From the NCBI GenBank assembly GCA_037039685.1, contig JAWNGF010000001.1:248001-312000 (forward strand): a stretch of DNA of 64,000 nt. Direction: 5' to 3'. How positions within the stretch are numbered: the stretch's first letter is position 1; each line of letters begins with the position of its first letter. The notes below the pieces were generated by a model. It made no database searches and was not told the origin of the DNA. It saw only the letters and a program-made list of their open reading frames with translations. Below are positions 46,177-55,857 of this stretch, piece by piece. Made by a program: the position numbers and the translations under genes. The stretch comes from Ceratobasidium sp. AG-K (Eukaryota; Basidiomycota; Agaricomycetes; Cantharellales; Ceratobasidiaceae).

Positions 46177-47445
46177 ATGTCAAGAGCCCCATCACCTAGT
46201 CAAGGGGGATTTACCCAAATTTCAGCAACATCCGGACCCGAGGTAGTTGCACATGCAATCAATGCCTTAATAGACGAAGTGCAAAAAATTAACGGTCATA
46301 TTAATGCCTTAAATGGTATCACCTATACCCTAGAACAGGGGATTGACAATAACATTGCAGATATCCATGCAATTCAAAATCAAACTGCACAAATTGCACC
46401 CCTTCACCAATCAATGAATGCAGTATCTCAGTCACTTGCAAACCTAGGGGCTACACCCTCCACCACCGCGTCAACAACCACCCCAGGATACAAACTCAAA
46501 ATGCATCCCCCAGAAGAATTTTCTGGAGATGTCGATAAATTTGATGAGTTTAAGTCGCAATGTACCTTGTACATAAATCATACGTCGCCACAAGCAACCA
46601 CTGAACAAAAAATCACTTATATCATGGGTTATTGCAAGGGGCCTGCCTATGTATGGATGCAACCCGGAATTGATGTGGACACAGCAAGAAGGGGGGCAAC
46701 AAATTGGCTACACGACATAGATGAATTCTGGAACAAAATGCAAGCTAGGTTTGGCGATGTCCACAAGATCGACCGATATAGACAATTATACAAAAAATTG
46801 ATCCAGAAGAACTCGGTCCAAGATTATCTACGAGACTTTGTCACTTATTCATCGGTACTTGGGTACACTGATCAAGTACTTCGTGATGATTTCTATGACG
46901 GTCTTAAAGATGAAATCAAGATGGCCATGGTGTCACAGAACTTTAAACCCCACGAAGTGACAAGGACATTCAACCAAGTTCGCGAAAGAGCCCTGGAAAT
47001 TGACTCCACAATGAATGCTATTAACGCACCAAAGAAGTTGCAAAACCCACAAAACACCACTTCAAAACAAAGTACTTCCAAGACAACCACAAGTACTCCA
47101 AACGCCTCACTAGGTCAAAGATTCAATGTAAACGATCGAGTCTTTATGTCAAAACCTACAGGGGGGGTGCAATACGGCAAAATCTCAAGCATTACCCGAA
47201 ACGCCAAGGGCTGTCCAGTTCCACAGATCTCCTGGGATGATGGGACAAAAGGAAATGTCCCTTTTGGAGCAATTCAAAGAGACACCCAAACCAGTAACCT
47301 CAACGCTCCTACCATCCAAACACCCAAACCGTCCACTCCTGCCAAAGACCCTAATGCAATGGACCTTGATGGAAAAGGAAAAGGACCAATGATTTGCTTC
47401 ACCTGCGGTGGCAAGGGACACTCAGCAAGAGTCTGTCCTTCCTAG
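46177..47445 (+). CDS. gag polyprotein with zinc knuckle
   Basis: A 422-residue frame starting MSRAPSPSQGGF; an open extension upstream to 46120 lacks an ATG. A capsid-type region (FKSQCTLYINHTS; GPAYVWMQPG; YRQLYKKLIQKNSVQDYLRDF) is followed by a basic/threonine-rich linker and a C-terminal CCHC knuckle (CFTCGGKGHSARVC). The gene looks intact. Pol follows after a gap of 119 bp in another frame. Confidence 0.85.
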   Translation: MSRAPSPSQGGFTQISATSGPEVVAHAINALIDEVQKINGHINALNGITYTLEQGIDNNIADIHAIQNQTAQIAPLHQSMNAVSQSLANLGATPSTTASTTTPGYKLKMHPPEEFSGDVDKFDEFKSQCTLYINHTSPQATTEQKITYIMGYCKGPAYVWMQPGIDVDTARRGATNWLHDIDEFWNKMQARFGDVHKIDRYRQLYKKLIQKNSVQDYLRDFVTYSSVLGYTDQVLRDDFYDGLKDEIKMAMVSQNFKPHEVTRTFNQVRERALEIDSTMNAINAPKKLQNPQNTTSKQSTSKTTTSTPNASLGQRFNVNDRVFMSKPTGGVQYGKISSITRNAKGCPVPQISWDDGTKGNVPFGAIQRDTQTSNLNAPTIQTPKPSTPAKDPNAMDLDGKGKGPMICFTCGGKGHSARVCPS

Positions 47446-47564
47446 AACACAGCGTCAGGGTTTGAAGCTCAGATTGAAGAAATCTCTTCAGACATCGAAT
47501 TGGGAAAAGACGTCACCAAGGCTTATTAAGGAGCCAAGTACTTGGTGACATATTAGCTAGTAAT

Positions 47565-48842
47565 ATGGATGAACTAGAAATCATGTCAATATCAAATGAA
47601 AACCAATTATACCTTGATTTCACCGCTCATCCACTAGCTACGGCTCCTGGTTCTAAGTCAGTTAACAGATCAAAAAGATTCTCTGGACAAGCACTTCTTG
47701 ATTGCGGCACAACCTCCTGTTTCATCAACCCTTCCCTAGCAAAAGAGGCAAACCTTCCCCTTTTCCAACACAAAAAACCCAAGACCCTGCGAGTCATAGA
47801 CGGACGAGAAGTCTCGTCTGGAAAAGTCACCCACTATACCAAATTTAAACTTGTCATGGGAACACATTCCAGCAAAATAGAATGTCATGTTACAAACATT
47901 GGAAGACACCCTATCATACTTGGGATGTCATGGCTCAAGAAACATAACCCACAAATTAATTGGAAAAATAGGACAATTGCATACACAAGCGAATTCTGCT
48001 CAAAAAACTGCCTAGAAGTCCCATCTACGCTCCAAATCGCAGCAGAAACTACATTACCAGAGGAATACAAAGAGTTCGCGGATGTGTTCAACGAGTCCAG
48101 ATTAGAAGAACTCCCACCTCACAGGCCAACTGACATTACGCTCGACCTCTTACCAGAAGCTAAACTAAAGCATGGCCCTATTTACAAAACATCCCCAGCT
48201 GAAGACAAAGAAATGAAGAAAGTACTAGAAACCCTTATCCGAAGGGGACACATTCAGATTTCTAAGTCTCCTTTGGCTTCCCCGGTTCTGTTTGTCAAGA
48301 AACCACATCCAGAAGATCCAAACAACCCAGAATTACGCTTTTGTGTTGACTACAGATATGTGAATTCGCTATGCAAATTCAACGCAAGTGGAATACCTCT
48401 ATTGGATCAATGGTTAAGGGCCCTGGAAGGATTTGTCATTGGCACCACTCTAGACTTGGCACAAGGATTCCATCAAACCCGAATAGCAGCAGGCCATGAA
48501 TGGAAAACAGCATTCAAAACTCAATACGGCATGTACGAATGGAAAGTCATGCCCTTCGGTCTCAAAAACGCCCCATCAAGCTTCCAGTCCCTAATGAACT
48601 CTATATTCAGGGACATTATGGGGGTTTTCGTACTCGTATACATTGATGATATCTTTGTCTTTTCCAAACGAGTCGAAGATCATCCAGGACACGTGAAAGA
48701 GGTGCTAAGAAGACTAAGGGAACACAAGCTGATCGCGAAATTGAGGAAATGCAAATTCCACCAGACCAAACTGGACTGGGTAGGATTGGTCATTTCCAAT
48801 AAAGGAATCGAAATGGATCAGGAAAAGGTCACGGCGCTATGA
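47565..48842 (+). CDS. pol, first part: protease and reverse transcriptase
   Basis: Protease-like N-terminus (ALLDCGTTSCFINPSLA; PIILGMSWLKKHNP), with DCG where active proteases have DSG or DTG, so activity is doubtful. Reverse transcriptase follows: SPLASPVLFVKK, LRFCVDYRYVN, TTLDLAQGFHQ, MPFGLKNAPSSFQ and the catalytic VLVYIDDI. The frame ends at TGA after EKVTAL. The next frame starts on the overlapping ATG (ATGA), where one missing base would explain the break. Confidence 0.85.
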   Translation: MDELEIMSISNENQLYLDFTAHPLATAPGSKSVNRSKRFSGQALLDCGTTSCFINPSLAKEANLPLFQHKKPKTLRVIDGREVSSGKVTHYTKFKLVMGTHSSKIECHVTNIGRHPIILGMSWLKKHNPQINWKNRTIAYTSEFCSKNCLEVPSTLQIAAETTLPEEYKEFADVFNESRLEELPPHRPTDITLDLLPEAKLKHGPIYKTSPAEDKEMKKVLETLIRRGHIQISKSPLASPVLFVKKPHPEDPNNPELRFCVDYRYVNSLCKFNASGIPLLDQWLRALEGFVIGTTLDLAQGFHQTRIAAGHEWKTAFKTQYGMYEWKVMPFGLKNAPSSFQSLMNSIFRDIMGVFVLVYIDDIFVFSKRVEDHPGHVKEVLRRLREHKLIAKLRKCKFHQTKLDWVGLVISNKGIEMDQEKVTAL

Positions 48843-50962
48843 ATTGGAAAGCTCCCAAAAACGTCAAACAAGTTCAAGAATTCCTAGGATTCGTCAATTT
48901 CTATCGAAGATTCATTCAAGACTTTGCCGGCAAAGCCAGACCTCTGTACAACCTACTTAAGAAGGATCAAAAGTGGCAGTGGACAAGCAAAGAACAAGAG
49001 GCCATGAATGCACTAAAAGAAGCTCTTAAAGTGGCACCTGTAATGATGCAGCCCGATCAGAATAAGGAATTTTTCCTCGAGACAGACGCGTCGGGATTTG
49101 CCACAGGAGCAGTTTTATCTCAGAAGGATGAAGAAGGGAAACTACACCCTGTAGCTTTTCTTTCTAAATCACTAAATCCGGCTGAGCGAAACTATGACAT
49201 TTTTGACAAAGAACTATTGGCAATAATTAGAGCTTTCAAAGAATGGCGGCACCTACTTCAAGGCACAGAAAAAGCTGTTCAAGTGATAACAGATCACAAA
49301 AATTTGGAATACTTCTCATCATCCAAACAATTGAATCAACGCCAAATCCGCTGGATGAATTTCTTGGTAGACTTCAACTTCCAAATCTTGTACAGGCCAG
49401 GAAGCCAAAACAAAAAAGCAGACATTCTCTCAAGGCGATATGACCTAGAACCTTTGGGGGGGGTAGAGAGCCAAGTTCTCCTAAAACCAGACATTTTCAT
49501 TTCGGCTATTACCCCTGACCAGGAGATTAACGACCTAATCAGACAAGCAATCCTTGAAGATTCCAGATTAGAAGAAGCCCACAATAAGCTGAGAAACGGA
49601 GAAAAAGTCAAAGATTGGGAATACAGAGAAGGACTCCTAATGTTCAAAGGGAAGATCTTTGTCCCCAAGGATGAAACCATCAGAAACCTGATATTGGAAT
49701 TGCGCCATGACAATATTACAGCCGGGCATCCTGGACAAGCAAGAACATTAGAATTGGTCTCAAGAACTTACTACTGGCCAACCATGAAGAAATTTGTCAA
49801 CTCTTATGTGTCACACTGCGAGACATGCATTCAAATTAAACCATCAAACCAACTCCCCACAGGACTACTGCGTCCTTTACATATTCCTGAGAGACCCTGG
49901 GAAGAGATCTCCTATGACATGATTGTAGGGCTCCCAGAATCAGAAGGATATGACGCAATCTTGACAGTAGTAGATCGGTTCTCCAAGATGGCACACTATA
50001 TCCCTTGCAAATCAACGGCCACAGCAGTAGACATAGCCAATATCTTCATTGCAAACATTTGGAAACTTCACGGCACCCCAAAAGCAACAGTCTCGGATAG
50101 AGGATCCACTTTCAACTCAAAGTTCATTAGGCATCTGTACAAACGGTTGGACGTAAAACCTACCTTCAGCACCGCCTACCATCCAAGGACAGACGGACAG
50201 TCAGAACAAGCAAACCAAGTCGTTGAAATCTTTATCAGGGCTTTTGTCAACCATAGGCAAAACAACTGGGTAGCCTTACTCCCTATGGCAGAATTTGCTT
50301 ACAACAATGGAATCCAAGCATCCACTGGCAAAACCCCTTTCCAGATCTGTCAGGGTTTCAACCCTAGAATGAACATTGGGGAAGAATCAGACTACACTGT
50401 TCCTGAAGCTGATGCCCATGCAGAATTCCTGTTGAAAGGATACAATGAAGTCAAAGCCACTCTCATCCTAGCAAACCAATCCTACAAACACTACTTTGAT
50501 AAGGGAGCCAAAGAACCAGAAGAGATAAAACCTGGAGATAAAGTCTGGCTTAATCATCAAAACATATCCACAGACAGACCTTCAGTAAAACTCTCCCACA
50601 AAGTTTTAGGCCCCTACAAAGTATTGGAAAAAATAGGGACTCACGCCTTTAAACTGGAACTACCAAAGTCTTTGAAGATCCATCCTGTCTTCCATGTCAT
50701 GTTGCTCAAGACGTTTCACTCTGATCCCCATGGTTGCAAACCCGCTCAACCACCCCCTATTGTCACGCAAGAAGGAGAAGAAGAGTGGGAAGTCAAAGAA
50801 ATCCTCAATTCCAAGAAAATTTGCCGTCAACTTCACTATTATGTCAAATGGAAGGGATACTCTCATGCAGACAATTCTTGGCAAACAAAGGAGGACCTCA
50901 AGAATGCTCCTGAGCTAGTTGATAAATTCCACAAACTCCACCCCACCGCGCCAGGCCCTTAA
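48839..50962 (+). CDS. pol, second part: RT thumb, RNase H, integrase, chromodomain
   Basis: A 707-residue frame. It starts NWKAPKNVKQVQEFLGFVNF (connection to reverse transcriptase), then RNase H (FLETDASGFATGAVLS; YDIFDKELLAI), the integrase zinc finger (H-H then HCETC) and the integrase core. Catalytic Asp residues sit in TVVDRFSKM and TVSDRGSTF, and the Glu in TDGQSEQAN. A C-terminal chromodomain (EVKEILNSKKI; YYVKWKGYSHADNSW) places it in the chromovirus clade. It overlaps the previous frame by four bases in the -1 register, which is probably a deletion rather than programmed frameshifting because no slippery run is visible. Confidence 0.88.
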   Translation: MNWKAPKNVKQVQEFLGFVNFYRRFIQDFAGKARPLYNLLKKDQKWQWTSKEQEAMNALKEALKVAPVMMQPDQNKEFFLETDASGFATGAVLSQKDEEGKLHPVAFLSKSLNPAERNYDIFDKELLAIIRAFKEWRHLLQGTEKAVQVITDHKNLEYFSSSKQLNQRQIRWMNFLVDFNFQILYRPGSQNKKADILSRRYDLEPLGGVESQVLLKPDIFISAITPDQEINDLIRQAILEDSRLEEAHNKLRNGEKVKDWEYREGLLMFKGKIFVPKDETIRNLILELRHDNITAGHPGQARTLELVSRTYYWPTMKKFVNSYVSHCETCIQIKPSNQLPTGLLRPLHIPERPWEEISYDMIVGLPESEGYDAILTVVDRFSKMAHYIPCKSTATAVDIANIFIANIWKLHGTPKATVSDRGSTFNSKFIRHLYKRLDVKPTFSTAYHPRTDGQSEQANQVVEIFIRAFVNHRQNNWVALLPMAEFAYNNGIQASTGKTPFQICQGFNPRMNIGEESDYTVPEADAHAEFLLKGYNEVKATLILANQSYKHYFDKGAKEPEEIKPGDKVWLNHQNISTDRPSVKLSHKVLGPYKVLEKIGTHAFKLELPKSLKIHPVFHVMLLKTFHSDPHGCKPAQPPPIVTQEGEEEWEVKEILNSKKICRQLHYYVKWKGYSHADNSWQTKEDLKNAPELVDKFHKLHPTAPGP

Positions 50963-50973
50963 AAGGGGGGTAA

Positions 50974-51387
50974 TGTCATGAGCTGACTAAGCTCAGACAC
51001 TTTATTCTGATTTTATATCTTTTTTTCCGAACACTTTCCTTTTTTGGTACAAATGTCCTCTGGCGCTTAACTTGTATCATGTGACGTATTTGTCTTTCCA
51101 TTTGATATTGGTGTTGCTTCCAGAACTTCCAGAATGTTGAGTCATACCTCTTATCTCACTTATCATCAGTTGTACTTGGCTTTCTCACACTGATAGATGA
51201 TGACATGGCACTGATCCCTCATGTATATAAACCCAGAGGTCAAGCTGGTTAATGACAAGGCTTGACCTCCTCTCCACTAGGACTTGATCAATCAATCCTC
51301 TAAACTATCACTACTCCTTGGGTTCTAAGACTTATCTAAGTTGAACCCCTTAACCTTTTATACACCTAATTGACCCAAGTTGGGACA
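50974..51387 (+). repeat. LTR 3 (414 bp)
   Basis: Begins TGTCATGAGC after the polypurine tract and ends GGGACA, followed by AACGG. It pairs with LTR 1 by length and by shared variants (for example cactttattctg, gatagatgat), not with LTR 2. Confidence 0.85.
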
Positions 51388-53990
51388 AACGGACAGAACA
51401 TTTTTGGACATGACTAAGCAATGACTAAGCAGTGGCTGCGCAGTTTTACCAAATTAGAAGTGTTACAAATGCTTAGTAACATTGGCAATTTTGATCATAC
51501 TTCTGAACTGGCCAGGAGTTTCCCTTCCCCTGTGCACCAATGTATGGGTAAGCTCTTGTTATTTCCTAAATTTAGCCATCAATTCACACACCTTATTAGC
51601 CTTGTCCCGCGCCCATTGGGATGGAACATTCATATTCTGGGTACTTGAGTTGTATTATAGGTACTTTTGGGGAATGCCAACGACAAAATGTGTCTGTGGT
51701 GGCTGTTTGCAAGAAGCAACACGGCAAGTGGGACTTGGCTTTGCCTGTAGCCTACCATGTGCGCACAGGCCATCCTAATCTGTGAGTCTCCTTCACAGTA
51801 TCTGCTTGTATCTTACATTATCTTTGGGCTGATATTACCAAGACAATCATAATTTAATATGATCTAAACTAGCCGTTATATGGCAGTATCCAACAGTGTC
51901 CAACAGTAGATACAGTCAAAATCTTTGGAGTGATCTCTGGCGTTACAACTGTGCATGGGTGAATAATGAGTAGACCAGTACCTCCCCCATGCTGCTTTGT
52001 CGGAACTTGGGCTATAACAGTACAATGTCTGTCCAAGCTTGGGGAGTGGAGCATGAGCTTAGCACTGGGATACACTATTATATTAAATTTGCCTAATTGA
52101 CTCAAGCCGCCGTTAGCTTGCATGAGAATAAAGAAAAAGAAAATTTGCAAGTTATTTGGGCAAGTGTATTTAAGTAAGAGTGAACAGGAAAGCCTTGATG
52201 ATGGCTAAGGGTACTGGGTGGCTAGAAGTCTCTGGGATGCTGCAAGGAAGTGAAACTGCAAGATGCAAAAATGGTTTGCAGGGGTGGTAGACTCGCCCTG
52301 ACTCATGACAACTATAACAATGGGTGAGACACTGAAAAATAACCCCGAGCGAGCAGCAGCAAGAGAACATAGAAGATATTCAGTGGGTCACATGGGTGTC
52401 TGGTGGATTGAGCGGGGTAGCGCGAGCGCCCTGATGGTCAAGTCGGGGTTGTGAGTCTCCGCGGGCTGTGACTCAATGATTGCAGTAACTGCACTTTGTT
52501 TCAGGATTGTACTTTTGGACCAGAAAAATACGTGCAGACAAGCATTGAATTACACTGGTGAGGGAATCACTGACTTGGTACTATCCCTACCAAATGTTAG
52601 GGGCTGATTATGCCCACCCATCAGCATAGCTATATGCGTCCAATAAGCCCGTGTACGGGACCAATCAATGGCGACATTCAATCGGGATACCGGCTATCAT
52701 AAGGCGTGGCAATAGTAACTCACTTGAACCAAATCCTTCCCGCCGGTTGATGGCTTACCCGTACCGGGAATCCAGGCCAGCCTCAATTACCTAATCACGC
52801 TTTGATCTCTTGGTATAAAATTAGAGTTCCAAATGAATCATTAATAACCTCAAGATTACCTTTTACGGCCTTGGCGAGCGCGCCCTGTCAGCCAAATTCG
52901 TCTGATCAACCAACAAAGGGGCAAGTCGGACAGCTGTCAACACCGGCGCTATCATTCACCTGTCAGAATACAACGGGGATAACCAGGCCGTATCTAAACT
53001 GGGGGTGCTTGCCATCCGGTTACGGCATGTTCCAGACAACCTGTCACCCAAAAGGGGTTCCTCTTTGGTGGGCGCCAGCTCACATGTCCAGTGTTGAAGT
53101 GTGGGACTGTTGCAGGCAATGGCTCATAAAGGTATGGGTGGGACTTTGTCAGACAGTGATTTGTAGTCGCAGTAGTGAGAGCTGTCCAGGAGTGGCTGTG
53201 CGTCAGAGGTTATGACGAGGACCGCCATGGATGTCGCTGCTGAAACATACCTCCGAGGTATGACGTATGTTACGGTGATAATGCACCGCACCAATTACTG
53301 GAGCTGCACACGCAGAGCGGTATGGCTATGTACGGCATTCCGGTACGGGAGTCTTTTGTTAGACTGAAAGGACGAGATCACAGCTATCCCCAAACATCCT
53401 CGGTATATTGAGCTCCCCGTTCGATTTGACCGCAAATGGGATGGTTCTGCAACATTCATGGCACATCAATGTTCAACAGGTATGCGAAAGTACCGGCCAA
53501 AGTTGCTCCGAGTGCAAAGCATTCTGGGCGGAGGCATACCCGTGGACGGTAATAGAGTTCCGTAAAGCGTCAAAGCTCAGGGGCCGCTCTCTCGGCGAGT
53601 TCAGCCTTCCCCGAAAGGCAAGCGATGTCGATCATCGACCATCCAGGCACGGGATAAAACTCAAATTGTTCCTAATGTGTCAGCCTCGATCTGATATGTT
53701 GAAGTGTATGGCACTTATATCTCGCCACGGTCGGTCGAAGATCCCTTGTCGGCCCCCTGCCTTGCGTCGTCAACCAGCTCATCCTCATGGATACTCTTAA
53801 AATATCAGTAGGTGGTTGGTTTGGACAGAAGAAGAGCGTGTACGTGATTTGCTTATTTTGGTTGTGGCCCGGCTAATTATTATTGCCCATTCGGCTCCCG
53901 TCGACACAGGAAATGCTCACAGTAAGTATCATCCCGTTGTGTGTGTCCCTTATGTATGAATCATTCACTCGCAGGCAGCCAATTCCTAAC
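51388..53990. other. no recognisable gene
   Basis: About 2.6 kb with short frames (52802-53215 and 53408-53800 are the longest) that show no motif, no paralogue and no coherent splice pattern. The last 150 bp contains a possible donor (gtaagtat at about 53921) and acceptor before the caspase ATG, which may be the 5' exon of the next gene. Confidence 0.4.
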
Positions 53991-55101
53991 ATGCACGCGC
54001 TCGTTATTGGCATCGACGCATATGCGTGCGATAAGATTTCAAACCTCTCAGGCGCTGTTGCCGACGCCGAGCGCATCAACGAGTTCCTACGTGGTGAACT
54101 TGCAGTCCCTGAGGACCAGATCATCATTCTGCGCAACGAACAGGCTACCCGTAGGGCTATCATTCATGAGTTCCGCGCTCTTCGAGCAAACTCAAAGATC
54201 AATCGGCTTGACCCTATTGTGATTTATTTTGCGGGTCATGGCACCGAGGTTGATACTCCCAACGGACGTAGCCATAAGGGATACAAGTCCAAGACGCAGT
54301 GCCTTGTCCCTCAAGACGTCGGTCGACCAGACGAGGGAGGGGATGCGGTTCGTCCCATTCCCGACTATACGATCTCTGCGCTGCTCTATGCTTTGGCGGA
54401 AGAGAAGGGGAATAATATTGTGAGTATTGATATTTATCCAGGTGATAAAACTGACTTGGGATAGACTGTAATCCTCGACTGCTGTCACTCTGCCAGTACG
54501 ACTCGGGGTGTCTTTAATAGCTCTAGGAAGAACCAAACTCCGAACCCCTTTCTCTCACCGTCATCCATTCCATCCCTTCTCAATTCCAATTTATCTCTGG
54601 GAGGTACTCGGGCACGCTACATCAACCCGTCTGCCCTCCCCGAACTCATGGCCCATCATGATAGCGATATCCACATTCGTTCGGCGGCAGGTTTGCCCCA
54701 GCTTTCAGTCATCCCTGAGGCCCTCGAGCCCAGAAAGTCCTTCCAGCGTGGCATGCGTTCTCACGTATTGCTTGCTGCCTGTGGGCACTCCCAACAAGCC
54801 TTTGAGCAACGATCCGGCCGCGGTGGATATTTTACCTCATACTTGTTGAAATATCTTCGACAGAACGAGATCGACAAGCTGACGTACAAGATCTGCATGA
54901 ACGACTTGCCAACTCTGAACACGCCACGGTAGGCCCTTCATTCTATTTGTATTCGGCACGTTCCTGAAGTGAGTTTATTTTTGGTTAGGGACCAGACTCC
55001 AGTATGCGAAGGGGAGCATGTCTAAATCGGAGATGGCCGTGGATCACGACCTATGGGACGTTGTCGAAATGAAGGTTGTCGTTCGGCGCCAGGGTTCGTG
55101 A
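53991..55101 (+). pseudogene. caspase-domain (C14) paralogue 1, internally deleted
   Basis: Exons 53991-54419, 54465-54928 and 54989 onward. The caspase fold is complete: MHALVIGIDAY, the catalytic His in IYFAGHGTE and the catalytic Cys in VILDCCHSAS, followed by SHVLLAACGHSQQAF and GYFTSYLL. After DQTPVCEGEHV, matching NPVCEGQHI of paralogue 2, the frame meets TAA (55023-55025). It jumps at once to a piece equal to paralogue 2's LWDSVEM region (DLWDVVEMKVVVRRQ, stop 55099-55101). About a kilobase of the middle region is thus missing. The catalytic domain may still be expressed as a short protein. The start is uncertain, since an upstream exon is possible. Confidence 0.75.
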
Positions 55102-55857
55102 AACCCCGGAAGGGTGCTGATTGGTGTAGGATTTTATTCGTTCCCGAGTCATGTCGTCGTATAATCGCGACTTTTTCTTTTGGCTTTTTGCTGCGCTGCT
55201 TTTGTTCCGCCTAGTTCGTTCTGCTCGTTTAGTTTATCACATTATGTATTTTCGGTCCCTTTATATTCCTTACTGTATTTCAAGCGCGTCTTAGTAACTA
55301 CTGCCCGGTAATTCCTCTCGAACCAATGAACTAGATTGGGAAGATCTGAGCTTCAGATGACCTTGAGTGATTATCAATATCACGCGGAACCTGGTTGAAT
55401 CAGTGGGCGCTATCACCCTGCCACATAAATCCGATTGACCCCTATCTTTTCGATGAACGATAACGTACAAGAAAGTCTCGACGCCGGCTCATATGGGCCC
55501 AAAATCCTCAGAGATCGGTATGAAGCCTTGAGCGACCTATTTATGTCAACTAGACCAACGCCCTTGCGTTGTTGGTCATCGGAGTCAGCTCGAAGCGCTC
55601 GGCAACTCTATGTCTGACGTGTATTTTGAAATTACCGGGGAGCGCCGATGCCCGATCATCAAGTTTCGCGCTCGTTGAATTTCACCACTTGCCACACGAT
55701 CTCACTAAACCTAACGCAAGAGAAGACCATAACATGATTTTATTGTTCGTGCTCCACTAATATCTGTGTCTATATATATGACGGTGAATCTTTCTCTAGG
55801 CCTCTTTAAGGCGAGGACGGCTGTCAACTCAGACACTTTGAGCACCTCTCCTCGAAC
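55102..55857. other. intergenic between caspase paralogues
   Basis: The T-rich part near 55170-55280 suits a 3' end. No coding motif. Holds the promoter of paralogue 2. Confidence 0.4.

Larger units (their letters stand above)
44441..51387 (+). mobile_element. nearly complete Ty3/Gypsy chromovirus
   Basis: LTR 2, leader, gag, pol in two frames with chromodomain, polypurine tract (aaaagggggg at 50961-50970) and LTR 3. LTR 2 (417 bp) and LTR 3 (414 bp) differ much more from each other than LTR 3 does from LTR 1. The 3' LTR, and perhaps part of the body, therefore belongs to the outer element. It is inserted in the second element at its left edge. Confidence 0.8.

Noticed and set aside
48830..48850. 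Programmed -1 frameshifting between pol frames
   Set aside because: No slippery heptamer or downstream structure is apparent at the overlap; a one-base deletion is simpler.
52802..53215. 137-codon plus-strand frame
   Set aside because: No recognisable domain, no paralogue and no supporting introns; not distinguishable from chance in a 2.6 kb featureless stretch.
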